Shown here: positions 26,018-34,431 of the stretch, one piece after another
Layout of the letters: each line of letters opens with the position of its first letter
How positions within the stretch are numbered: position 1 is the stretch's first letter
NCBI GenBank assembly: GCA_049324695.1
Contig: JBMOMJ010000048.1
Coordinates: forward strand, 124,001-188,000
DNA from: PMG-095 sp049324695
GTDB taxonomy: Bacteria > Myxococcota_A > Polyangia > Polyangiales > Polyangiaceae
Reading direction: 5' to 3'
Length of the DNA: 64,000 bases
The notes under the pieces: generated by a model
The model's input: the letters and a program-made list of their open reading frames with translations, nothing else
Databases searched by the model: none
Told to the model about the DNA's origin: nothing
Translations under genes and position numbers: made by a program

Positions 26018-27478
26018 ATGAGCAGTTCGACGATGCGCAAGGCGTCCCGCTTGGCAGCGGAGACGGTCACTGGCAGTGACCAGGCGCCGCGCCCCTCGAA
26101 CAGCCCTGAGCCGAATGCCTACCTCGCCGGTGAGGTCATCGCCGACCGTTACCGTCTCCAACGTGAGCTCGGCCGCGGTGGGATGGGAGTGGTATGGCTC
26201 GCCCACTCTCTGGTTTTGGGCGTCGACGTCGCGCTCAAGCTGATTCGCGCCAGCGTATCTGGGCCGGGGGTCGCCTCACGCATGGCGCGCGAAGCCCACG
26301 CGGCCGCACGCCTCGGTCACCCGGCGCTGGTGCGTGTTTTCGACTTCGGTTGGACCAGCCGCAGCGACCCGTTCCTAGTAATGGAGCTGGTGCAAGGTGA
26401 AACCTTGGCAGCATTGCTCGAACGCGAGGCGCGCATTCCCGCGATCCGCGCCGTGCAAATGTTGCTCCCCATCGCCGACGGCCTGCGTCTCGCTCACGAC
26501 CGCGGCATCGTGCACCGCGACATCAAACCTGAAAACATCTTTCTCGCCTCGGATCCACTCGGGCGCGCGCAGCCCAAGCTGCTCGACTTCGGCATCGCCA
26601 AGGTCGGAGAGAAGAGCGTAGACGGCAAGCTCACACAGGTGGGCGCGGTGCTCGGCAGCCCGGAGTACATGTCGCCGGAGCAAGCGTTGGGCAGCGAGGA
26701 GATCGACGAGCGCACCGACGTGTGGTCGTTCTGTGTCGTGTTGTACGAGATGGTGACCGGTACGATTCCGTTCCGGAAGCCAAACTACAACGCGTTGATG
26801 CAATCGATCATCAACGATACACCCAAGCCTGCCAGCGAGTACGGCACAGCCGACGCGGCGCTCTGGCTGGTGTTGCAGCGCGGACTCGCCAAGTCTCCCG
26901 ATCAGCGCTGGGCGAACATGACGGAGCTCGGTGAAGCGCTCGCGTTGTGGCTATACGAGCACGGCATCAAGGAAGACCTTTCGGGCAACTCCATTCGAGC
27001 GGTTTGGCTCGACGGCGCGCTCTCCGGTGTGCGCGTCGATGTCCCTGGGTCGAATCCACCTGTGGGACTCGATGCGGCAGTGAGCCGGCCCGAACGCAGC
27101 ACACTCGGGGCCACACGCCGCTCGATCGCTACGACACCTGCTGAGTTCTTGGCGCCGAAGCGTAGGCCGCGTGTACAGGCCATTGGCGTTGCTGCTGGAG
27201 CTCTCGGTGGCGCACTGCTCTCAGCGTTGTTGTTGCGTTCATTGGCGACGTCCTCTGTCCCCGCGTTGGCGAGCGCATCAGCAGCGCCGCCGGCTGCTGC
27301 CAGTCTCGTCACGAAAGCTGCCGCTCCCGCGGCGCCTTCGGCAGCGCCCGCGCCGGAACCCGAAGCCCCAGTAGTGTCCTCCAAATCGAAGACGGCCGCG
27401 CCGCGTGCTCCTGCCAGAGGAACACAAAGCGCCGTTCGCAAGCCGGCCCCCAAGCGCAACCATGACTTCGGCTTCTGA
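26018..27478 (+). CDS. Ser/Thr protein kinase with one TM segment (canonical)
   Basis: 486 residues. Complete Hanks kinase over about 44-305: LGRGGMGVV (51-59), Lys74 in VALKLI, VHRDIKPEN (His166-Arg167-Asp168), DFG at 190-192, SPEYMSPEQ and DVWSFCVVLYEMVTG. A linker and a TM helix (AIGVAAGALGGALLSALLLR, about 389-408) are followed by a short Ala/Pro/Lys-rich tail ending KRNHDFGF, with no folded sensor. It is the first gene of an overlapping operon: the TPR/PEGA gene begins 17 bases before its stop in another frame. The partner proteins may provide the missing sensor function; that is inference. Confidence 0.95.
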   Translation: MSSSTMRKASRLAAETVTGSDQAPRPSNSPEPNAYLAGEVIADRYRLQRELGRGGMGVVWLAHSLVLGVDVALKLIRASVSGPGVASRMAREAHAAARLGHPALVRVFDFGWTSRSDPFLVMELVQGETLAALLEREARIPAIRAVQMLLPIADGLRLAHDRGIVHRDIKPENIFLASDPLGRAQPKLLDFGIAKVGEKSVDGKLTQVGAVLGSPEYMSPEQALGSEEIDERTDVWSFCVVLYEMVTGTIPFRKPNYNALMQSIINDTPKPASEYGTADAALWLVLQRGLAKSPDQRWANMTELGEALALWLYEHGIKEDLSGNSIRAVWLDGALSGVRVDVPGSNPPVGLDAAVSRPERSTLGATRRSIATTPAEFLAPKRRPRVQAIGVAAGALGGALLSALLLRSLATSSVPALASASAAPPAAASLVTKAAAPAAPSAAPAPEPEAPVVSSKSKTAAPRAPARGTQSAVRKPAPKRNHDFGF

Positions 27479-28451
27479 ACGCTCGCGCCCCCGTTGGATC
27501 GCGTCGCTGACGCTGCTCGCGTTGCTCGCGCTGCACGCACCTGCTCACGCCCTCGAAGAGGTCGACAGCGAGACGCGCTCGATCGCTCGTGAGCTCGCCC
27601 TGCAAGGCGCCGAGGCGTACGAGAAGCACGACTACCACACGGCACTCGATCGCTTCCAACGCGCTTCCACCTTGTTCAGGGCGCCCTCTATCACTGTCAT
27701 GCTGGCGCGCTCGTTGGCGCAGCTCGGTCGATTCCTGGAAGCGTTGGATCGCTACGAAGAGACGCAACGCCTGCCGCTCCCGCCGGACGCACCTGAAGCC
27801 TTTCAGCTGGCCGTCGACGACGCGCGCAGCGAGGCTCGCGCTCTGCGTGCGCGCATACCGCGCCTGGAAGTGCGTACCAGCGGTGGAACTCCAGCTCCCG
27901 GCCTGCGCGTCACGCTCGATGGCCGTCCCGTCGCCGAAGCGTTGCTGAATGTGGAGCGCCCCATCGATCCGGGTTCCCACGTGCTCGCTGCCACCGCGCC
28001 CGGCATGAGCCCGTTCCAGCAGGATTTCAGCTTGAACGAGGGCGAACGGCGCGTCATCAGCCTGCCCTTGCTGAGCCCTGCGCTGAACCGCACCACCACA
28101 CCAGTCAGCCAGGACACGACGCCGAACGCACGACACACCGGCTCTGGACGCGCGTGGGGTTACGCGCTGGCGGGGGTTGGCGTGGCAGGCCTTGGCTTTG
28201 GCGCCATCACGGGTGCCGTCGCCTTGAGTCGCAAGAGCGATCTCGACGAGGTTTGTCGCCCGGGTTGCCCGGCGAGCTCGGCAGACGACATTTCTTCGTT
28301 TCGTTTGAATCGCACGCTTTCGTACGCCGGCTTTGGCCTCGGCGCGCTGGCTTTGGGGATCGGCGGCTACGTCTTGCTCACGAGCTCGCCTTCGCACCCC
28401 GTCACTGCTCGCATCACACCCGGCGGCGTTCAGGTGGGAGGCTCGTTTTGA
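27462..28451 (+). CDS. TPR-like/PEGA envelope protein
   Basis: I start at ATG 27462 (MTSASERSRPRWIASLTLLA), which gives a signal peptide ending APAHA; the frame is open to 27405 inside the kinase gene. 329 residues: TPR-like helices (ELALQGAEAYEKHDYHTALD; AQLGRFLEALDRYEETQRLP), a PEGA-like domain (RVTLDGRPVAEALL, RPIDPGSHVLAATAPG), then two hydrophobic helices near the end (YALAGVGVAGLGFGAITGAV and YAGFGLGALALGIGGYVLLT) around a Cys-containing loop. It overlaps the kinase by 17 bases upstream and the lipoprotein by 4 bases downstream, so the three are translationally linked. Same layout as the gene at 15071-16129. Confidence 0.9.
   Translation: MTSASERSRPRWIASLTLLALLALHAPAHALEEVDSETRSIARELALQGAEAYEKHDYHTALDRFQRASTLFRAPSITVMLARSLAQLGRFLEALDRYEETQRLPLPPDAPEAFQLAVDDARSEARALRARIPRLEVRTSGGTPAPGLRVTLDGRPVAEALLNVERPIDPGSHVLAATAPGMSPFQQDFSLNEGERRVISLPLLSPALNRTTTPVSQDTTPNARHTGSGRAWGYALAGVGVAGLGFGAITGAVALSRKSDLDEVCRPGCPASSADDISSFRLNRTLSYAGFGLGALALGIGGYVLLTSSPSHPVTARITPGGVQVGGSF
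28433..28441 (+). promoter_or_regulatory. Strong ribosome binding site selecting a TTG start
   Basis: GGTGGGAGG ends 6 bases before TTG at 28448. It lies inside the end of the upstream gene and fixes the start of the kelch lipoprotein at a non-ATG codon. Confidence 0.75.
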
Positions 28452-29893
28452 TAGCGCGCGCACTCTCTCATCGCGGCGTATTGCTGGCGAGCTCGCTGTT
28501 TGGGCTGTTCACGCTGACCGGCTGTCCTCTTTCCGACGAGTACTCCATCGACCCAAACTATGGTCTCGGCGGTAAATCGGCTGCGGGTGGTGGGGGCGGT
28601 GCGAGCGCTGGAAGCACCAATGCGCTCGGCGGAAGCGCTGCGTTGGGCGGCAACAGCAACATCGCAACTGGCGGAGCGGGAGGCGGCCAGCCTGCATCGT
28701 CCGGCGCGGGCGGCGGCTGCAACGCAACGACTTGTGCGGGCGCCTGCTGCGCGAACGCTTGCGTCGATCTGGCAAACGACCCGCAAAATTGCGGCAAGTG
28801 CGCGAATGCCTGCTCCGCCGGTCGCAGTTGCAGTGTGGGAGCGTGCACTCCGGGCTGGCTTCCGACTGCCACACCGCCTGCCGCTTTCGTAGCGCGCGAG
28901 AAAGCGGCTTACACGGCGTTCTCGGGCAAGATCTTCATCTGGGGCGGCATCGACGCGAGCGGCAAGGAGCTCAACACTGGAGCCATCTACAATCCGGCCC
29001 TCGATAGCTGGCAACTCACTGCAATCGACTCCAATACTCCCACCGCGCGCGAGCTCGCGACCGCTGTTTGGGTTGGCAGCGCCATTCTGGTGTTCGGCGG
29101 GAGGCAAGGCGGCAGCACGATCTACCGCGATGCGGCGCTGTACGATCCAGTCGCGAATCGCTGGACGCAGACGAGCGACAACGATACCGCGCGTGCGGCG
29201 CCGATAGCCGCAGCGTACAGCGGCATGGTCGTGTTCTGGAGCGGTCTCAGCGCCAACTTGATCCCGTTGGCGGGCGCCGATCGATACCGCGTGAGTACCG
29301 ATGGTTGGTGGGCATCGTCGACCACCAATGGGCCACCGCGACTCGGTCACACCGCGTGCGCTGGGATCGGCGCATACTTCTATGTCTACGGGGGCATCGA
29401 CAACACCATCACCAAGAGCGACAAGGCGTATCGCTACGCTTTCTCGACCAATACGTGGAGCACATTGGCGCGCGGACCCAGCGCGCGCTGGGACGCCTTC
29501 GGCGCGACGGATGGCACGCGCTTTTACGTGTGGGGCGGCCGCGACGACCAAGCCTTACGACGCGATGGCAGCGCCTACGATACCGAATGGGTGACGTTGG
29601 GAGTGAGTGGCGTGCCCTCGGCGCGTTACGCCCCGCTCCGCGAGAGCGGCTGGAGCTTCGATCTCGAAGGCGTAGGCTTCGCGCTGCTCGGCGGCTTCGA
29701 TTCGCAAGGCGTGATCCTGCACAATGGTGCCCGCTACAACGCGGCGACGGATGATTGGACCAGCATCCCTGCGTGGCCTTCGGGACAAGACCACGCCTTC
29801 GGTGTTGCGGCGAGCACCGGCTCAGAGCTGGTGGTCTTCGGCGGTCGCGACGGTAGCGCCCTGAGCAACAGCGGCGAGCGCTTCTCTTTCTAA
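28448..29893 (+). CDS. Kelch-repeat lipoprotein
   Basis: Start TTG 28448, supported by GGGAGG six bases upstream and by the resulting signal peptide (GVLLASSLFGLFTLTGC) with lipobox LTGC. 481 residues. A Gly/Ser/Ala-rich spacer leads to a Cys-rich motif (CNATTCAGACCANACVDL, then NCGKCANACSAGRSC), a pattern common in myxobacterial surface proteins. The rest is a beta-propeller of kelch repeats: AAYTAFSGKIFIWGGID, TAVWVGSAILVFGG, YNPALDSW, YDPVANRWTQTS, CAGIGAYFYVYGGID, GTRFYVWGG. Kelch propellers bind proteins or glycans; no catalytic Cys-Tyr site of galactose oxidase is evident. TTGA overlap of 4 bases with the upstream gene indicates coupled translation. Confidence 0.9.
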   Translation: MIARALSHRGVLLASSLFGLFTLTGCPLSDEYSIDPNYGLGGKSAAGGGGGASAGSTNALGGSAALGGNSNIATGGAGGGQPASSGAGGGCNATTCAGACCANACVDLANDPQNCGKCANACSAGRSCSVGACTPGWLPTATPPAAFVAREKAAYTAFSGKIFIWGGIDASGKELNTGAIYNPALDSWQLTAIDSNTPTARELATAVWVGSAILVFGGRQGGSTIYRDAALYDPVANRWTQTSDNDTARAAPIAAAYSGMVVFWSGLSANLIPLAGADRYRVSTDGWWASSTTNGPPRLGHTACAGIGAYFYVYGGIDNTITKSDKAYRYAFSTNTWSTLARGPSARWDAFGATDGTRFYVWGGRDDQALRRDGSAYDTEWVTLGVSGVPSARYAPLRESGWSFDLEGVGFALLGGFDSQGVILHNGARYNAATDDWTSIPAWPSGQDHAFGVAASTGSELVVFGGRDGSALSNSGERFSF

Positions 29894-29894
29894 C

Positions 29895-29932
29895 GCCCTT
29901 CGAGCTCGCGTGGCTCGTCGCGCCAGAAGGGC
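29895..29932. terminator. Possible bidirectional terminator
   Basis: GCCCTTC (29895-29901) and GAAGGGC (29926-29932) form a 7-bp stem around a 24-base loop that can fold further (CGAGCTCG). It lies in the 51-base gap between the convergent kelch and hybrid histidine kinase genes. No T tract. Confidence 0.35.
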
Positions 29933-29944
29933 TTCACGATGGCG

Positions 29945-31495
29945 TCAACGCGGGCGCGTGGGTTCGTCGATATCGCCGGCGAAGTCGGAGCTCAGCACTT
30001 CGTGGGCGATGCTGAGCAGCACGTCCAGCGCAAACGGCTTTTGTAAGAAGGCCAGCGCGCCGCGAGCGCGTACCGCCGCCTCGCGCTTGGGATCGACGTG
30101 ACCCGACGCAAACACGATGCGCGCATACGGATCCAGGCCTACCAGGCGTGCCTGCGTCTGCTCACCGTCGAGACCTGGCATGTCCAGATCGAGCACGACC
30201 AAGTCGAAGCGTTTGCGTGAGTAGCGCGCTACGGCCTCGGCGCCGTCCGCGGCCTCGGTCACATCGAAGCCCGCCTGGCGCAGCAAGCGCGCCATGCTGC
30301 GGCGAACAATCTGTTCGTCATCGACGAGCAGCACGCTCGTGGCAGAAGCTGGGCGCCGCGTGGCGGGCGGCGCGCGCTCCTCGGTGCTCGAAAAACGCAC
30401 CCGCTCCTCGTCCAGGAACGGTAGGTAAACGCAGAAGCGGCTGCCTCTGCCTGGCACACTCTCCAAGGTAATGTGCCCGCCGTGCAGGCTGACGATTTCT
30501 CGCACCGTGGCCAGGCCGAGTCCGTAGCCCGCGCCCTCTCGCTTGGTCGTGAAGAATGGCTCGAATATGCGGCGTTGCGTTTCGGCGTCCATGCCGGTTC
30601 CGCTGTCACCGACGCTGAGCATGGCCACGGCGCGCGCGGTAGGAAAGCCGAGCTGCGCTGGTGGTTCTTGCACGCTGCCGGCGCTGATTGAAAGCACGCC
30701 TCCCTCCGGCATCGCGTCGCGCGCGTTCAGGCACAGGTTCAAGATCACTTGGTGCAGCTCGGAATGGCTGCCGTGCACCATGACGCCGGGCTCGATGCTG
30801 GGCTGGATGCGAATGCTCTGATCCAGCGTGTGCCGCAGCATGCGCACCACCTCGCTCGCTAGCTGCGCGAGATCGACGGGCGCGTACTCCGAGCCGCGGC
30901 CACGCGCGAACGACAGGATCCCGCGCGTGAGCTCGCTGGCGCGTGCCGAAGCCAACACCAGATCCGCAATGCACTCGCGCACATCCGGGTCGCCCAGGCT
31001 GCGATTGGCAGGCAGCTCGCGCAGATAGGCGGCGCCCGCGTCGAGCGCTGCGAGCACGTTGTTGAGGTCGTGCGCGATGCCAACACCGAGGCGCCCGATG
31101 GCCTCGAAGCGCTGGCGCTGCACGATGTGCTCTTCGACGGCATCGAAGCTGTTGAACTCCAGCACGACGTTGGGTCCAACGCGGATACGATCGCCGAACG
31201 CGAGCACACGCTTTTCGACGCGCACCCCGTTCACCGCCACACCGTTCTTGCTCTTCAAATCCTCGAGCACGAAGTTGCCGCCTGCGTCGCGAGACAGGCG
31301 CGCGTGAAGACGCGAGATCTCCGGCTCGTCGAGCATCACGGTGGCATCGGGCGAACGTCCGATGGTCGCGCTGTCTTCGATTTTGAACTTCCGCCCCGTG
31401 GTGCGGCCTTCGATCACGGTGAGCTGCCCCGTGACGCGCGTCACCCGAGGCAAACGGTCGAGTGTCGCTGAGTTGTCTGGGGACTTTTGAGGCAT
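29945..31495 (-). CDS. FHA-domain hybrid histidine kinase with receiver domain
   Basis: Start taken at ATG 31493-31495, preceded by GGAG; an in-frame GTG lies 15 bases earlier. About 516 residues, no TM segment, so cytoplasmic. The FHA domain comes first (SATIGRSPDATVML, SRLHARLSRD, DLKSKNGVAVNG), then dimerisation/phosphoacceptor H-box GIAHDLNN (His about 142), N-box LNLCLNARDAMPEGG, G boxes GDSGTGMD and GYGLGLATV, and a C-terminal receiver with acidic pair VDDE, phospho-Asp in LDLDMPG and conserved Lys in FLQKPF. All phosphotransfer residues appear present. The FHA domain binds phosphothreonine, so this protein could link Ser/Thr kinase signals to His-Asp phosphorelay. Its output is unknown. 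Confidence 0.92.
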   Translation of the reverse strand: MPQKSPDNSATLDRLPRVTRVTGQLTVIEGRTTGRKFKIEDSATIGRSPDATVMLDEPEISRLHARLSRDAGGNFVLEDLKSKNGVAVNGVRVEKRVLAFGDRIRVGPNVVLEFNSFDAVEEHIVQRQRFEAIGRLGVGIAHDLNNVLAALDAGAAYLRELPANRSLGDPDVRECIADLVLASARASELTRGILSFARGRGSEYAPVDLAQLASEVVRMLRHTLDQSIRIQPSIEPGVMVHGSHSELHQVILNLCLNARDAMPEGGVLSISAGSVQEPPAQLGFPTARAVAMLSVGDSGTGMDAETQRRIFEPFFTTKREGAGYGLGLATVREIVSLHGGHITLESVPGRGSRFCVYLPFLDEERVRFSSTEERAPPATRRPASATSVLLVDDEQIVRRSMARLLRQAGFDVTEAADGAEAVARYSRKRFDLVVLDLDMPGLDGEQTQARLVGLDPYARIVFASGHVDPKREAAVRARGALAFLQKPFALDVLLSIAHEVLSSDFAGDIDEPTRPR

Positions 31496-31639
31496 GAGCT
31501 CCGCGCGCACGCTGCGCCGCGAAAAGATTCAGCGAGCGGAGCCGCGGGAGCGGGTACTCGCCAGCCGTTACAACGGCCAGCATTCAGTTTGGCTGAAGCT
31601 CGAGAGGACTCAAACGCTTCGAAATGATTGGAACTCGCC

Positions 31640-32362
31640 TCAAGGCCCGTCCAGGATCACACGTAGCGCCGGTTCCTTCTCGAGATACGAGGGATTGAAC
31701 ACGTAGAGGTCGGCGTTTACAGCCTGACTCAAGACTGCGTTCAGACCCGCTAGCGGACCCGCGGGAAACTCGCAGCGAAAGCGCGCCGTCGTGGATCCAC
31801 CGGTTGTCGCGACTTGCCACGTCTTGAGTACCTTACTCGCGCCAATTTCCTCACACGTGGCGACATCCGGCAGCTTCACGGAGAAGCGAGCGATCGCCGG
31901 TTCGGCCTCCCAGTAACGCGCGGCGAGCTGATACTGACCAGCCGTGCGCGATGCAGTACACAGCCGCTCCTTCGCCTTCTCTTTCGCAGCGTCAGCCGCG
32001 GGATCACAGCTCGGCGCTGCCGACGCTTTGTCCGGAGCCGCGCGATTGTCAGCGACCCATTGCAGGAACACCTTCAAGAGCTGACGGTTCTCCGTCTTGC
32101 GCTGCTCGGCCGCGCGCGTGCGGGCTTCGACTTCGCCGCGTTGACGCACGATGGATTGGTCGAGCGCCTCGAGCTGAGTGCGGTCGTCACACTGCTTGTA
32201 CGCATACTCGCGCCACTGTGCGGCGCCGTTGAAGTTTTCCTGAGCAAGCGCCTGCTTTACGGTCGACAGAGCCTGCTCGCATTTGGCGGCATCCTTCTGG
32301 TTGCAGGCCGTAAGGCACACCCCAACGAGCAAAACCGAGAGCCCTGAAAGATTCGCACGCAT
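31640..32362 (-). CDS. Lipoprotein of unknown function
   Basis: 240 residues from ATG 32360-32362. Signal peptide GLSVLLVGVCLTAC with lipobox LTAC. Residues 25-110 are charged and helix-forming (STVKQALAQENFNGAAQWRE; EVEARTRAAEQRKTENRQLL) and look like a coiled coil. The second half is mixed with two Cys (ATCEEIGASK, RFRCEFPAG) and ends LRVILDGP. I do not recognise a family. Same strand as, and 129 bases before, the hybrid histidine kinase gene. Confidence 0.8.
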   Translation of the reverse strand: MRANLSGLSVLLVGVCLTACNQKDAAKCEQALSTVKQALAQENFNGAAQWREYAYKQCDDRTQLEALDQSIVRQRGEVEARTRAAEQRKTENRQLLKVFLQWVADNRAAPDKASAAPSCDPAADAAKEKAKERLCTASRTAGQYQLAARYWEAEPAIARFSVKLPDVATCEEIGASKVLKTWQVATTGGSTTARFRCEFPAGPLAGLNAVLSQAVNADLYVFNPSYLEKEPALRVILDGP

Positions 32363-32522
32363 GACCCTCTTTTAGTCCGACTCTTCGGACGGCAGCAACC
32401 TTCGCGCATCAAGCCGCAAAGCGGCGCCGTTCGCCGCGTTCCGCCACCACACTAGCGAAGCACTTACGTAACCAGAGGTCCGCCGGGCGGCGCTTTCGAA
32501 AGGGCACTCGGCGTTCAGCTAC

Positions 32523-34256
32523 TCATCGACATTCACCCTGGGCGTTCACCGAGGAGCGATTGCGAAACGCTGAGCTCTTCACCACGGCGATGATGAGCTT
32601 CTTCAAATTGAAGCTCGCTCCCGAAAACTCCGAATAGATTTGCTGGAGCGCGCAAGCATCGGCATCGGTCTCCACGCGCCCGAGCGCGAAGCGGAACTGC
32701 TCGAGGGCGAAACAGCCACGCACTTGTGAGCTCGCTGCCAACGCTTCGATCATGGCGCTCTGATCGGTGAAGGTTTTGCCATCCAGATCCGGCGCCGCAT
32801 TGCGGAAGTCACCACTCGCGTCGATGCTGATGTCGTTCTCTTTGGCGTCGGCGTAGAGCCTGCCCGTTGCGTCGAATTTGCCGAAACCGAAACCGATCAG
32901 GTCCATGGCTTCGTGGCAACCAACGCACTTCGGATTGGAGACGTGAGTTTCGTAGAGCTCACGCGTGGTCTTGCCAACGGCAGGAGCGTTGGGCGCAGGC
33001 GGAATCAGCCCGTTCAAATCGGGGACCGAACTTGGAGGCGGGATCGGGCGGCACAGCACGTTCGCGCGCACTATCTTGCCGCGCAGAATCGGCGACGGCA
33101 GCACGGTGTGGGCATGTGCGGCGAGGAAGCTCCCGTGGGTGAGGATCCCCTTGCGTGACGGCACCGCCTGTGAAGCTGCGAAACCGCCGCCCGGCGCGCT
33201 CACCCCGTAAAAGTTGGCGAGCCCGGAGTTGATGTACGACGTATTCGACGTCATCAAATCGACGAAGCTGCCACCCGAGTCGACCAGGTTCGCATACGTC
33301 GTGAGCGTCTCAGTGTGCAGATCCCTAGCTATTTGCGGCGACCAGACATTGGCGAACACCGTGTCCTTGGTGACGCTATCCATATTTTCGATGTCGAGCC
33401 ACTGGTCGACGAAGTCGTCGAGCGCATCCCTCGCCTTTTGATCGGCGAGCATGCGTATCGCCTGCTGCTCGATTTGCTCCGGGGTCGAGAGCTGGTTTTG
33501 ATCGGCAGCTCGAGCCAGCGTGTCGTCCGGCACGGAGCGCCACAAGAATAGCGACAAGCGTGTGGCGAGCTCCCACGAAGAAAGCGGCTGTTGTCTGCCG
33601 TTGGGGCTGCCTTGACCGAACTCGAATACGAACAAGAAACGCGGCGAAGTCAGGATCTCCGTGAGCAGTGCTTGCACGCCGGTCTGCACATCGAATTGCG
33701 TCTTCGTGTCTTGGTACAACGTAAAGAGCGCCTTAGCTCCGGCGTCGTCGAGCGCTCCGCGGAACGCGCGCTTGGCGAACTTGCCGATGAAGGTTTGCAC
33801 GCAGTCGTCGGCGACGTTGCTGCCGCAAGCGAGCAAGCTCTGATGGTCGGAGGCGCGACTGGTCGCGATCTTCTCGGCGGCGTCCCAGTACTGCCGCATG
33901 ATCAACGCGCTGACCTCGGTGTAGCTATTGCTGTTGAAACCGACGACTTTTTCCTCCGAAACGAAGTTGTCGGCTGGGCGCGACTCATCGCCGAGCAGGT
34001 CGCGCACCATGTTGTTGTATTCGACTCGCGAAATGCGGCGCAACGGCGTGCGGCCGACGCTAGGACTCGACGGCTTGCAGGCTGCGGCGTCGTTAATGAG
34101 ATCGACACCGGGCGCTGTGTACGCGGGCGGTGGGCTATTGCTCGAGGTTTCGCCGCCGGCGCCGTTGCGCTCGCCGGTCCCCGATGGCGTCGGCGCACAA
34201 CCCGCCACGATCGACGAGAACCCGAGCCCAAAGCCGAGCGACCGGCAAAGAGTCAT
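32523..34256 (-). CDS. DUF1592/DUF1588/DUF1585-type secreted protein
   Basis: 577 residues. A signal peptide with lipobox-like VAGC is followed by a short Gly/Ser spacer. The domain string known from planctomycete and myxobacterial cytochrome-like proteins is recognisable: DUF1587-like (LRRISRVEYNNMVRDLLGD), DUF1595-like (FIGKFAKRAFRGALDDAGAK), DUF1592 (LSSWELATRLSLFLWRSVPDD), DUF1588 (RKGILTHGSFLAAHAHTVLPSPILRGKIV split across that region) with CVGCHEAMD, and DUF1585 at the end. The CxxCH in NPKCVGCHEAMDLIG is a heme-c-like motif, though family members are not proven heme proteins. Probably extracytoplasmic; function unknown. The usual DUF1552 partner gene is not adjacent here. Confidence 0.88.
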   Translation of the reverse strand: MTLCRSLGFGLGFSSIVAGCAPTPSGTGERNGAGGETSSNSPPPAYTAPGVDLINDAAACKPSSPSVGRTPLRRISRVEYNNMVRDLLGDESRPADNFVSEEKVVGFNSNSYTEVSALIMRQYWDAAEKIATSRASDHQSLLACGSNVADDCVQTFIGKFAKRAFRGALDDAGAKALFTLYQDTKTQFDVQTGVQALLTEILTSPRFLFVFEFGQGSPNGRQQPLSSWELATRLSLFLWRSVPDDTLARAADQNQLSTPEQIEQQAIRMLADQKARDALDDFVDQWLDIENMDSVTKDTVFANVWSPQIARDLHTETLTTYANLVDSGGSFVDLMTSNTSYINSGLANFYGVSAPGGGFAASQAVPSRKGILTHGSFLAAHAHTVLPSPILRGKIVRANVLCRPIPPPSSVPDLNGLIPPAPNAPAVGKTTRELYETHVSNPKCVGCHEAMDLIGFGFGKFDATGRLYADAKENDISIDASGDFRNAAPDLDGKTFTDQSAMIEALAASSQVRGCFALEQFRFALGRVETDADACALQQIYSEFSGASFNLKKLIIAVVKSSAFRNRSSVNAQGECR

Positions 34257-34431
34257 CGCGCGTTCGGTGTAGCAGCAATTCCGATCGGCGCTCCCCAGCG
34301 ACGCTGCAGCCAGATTTCAAAGCTTTCGCCGCACAGCACTACATGATTGGGTCACAAAACGTTCGCGCCGCAGCTCGCCTCAGCGACGAACCACGGCGCG
34401 AACAATGTGAGGGCCCAGTAGGCCGCTGCGA

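Noticed and set aside
28154..28447. Earlier in-frame start for the kelch lipoprotein inside the TPR/PEGA gene.
   Set aside because: The sequence upstream of TTG 28448 is a shifted reading of the previous gene and would bury the signal peptide; the ribosome site fixes the later start.
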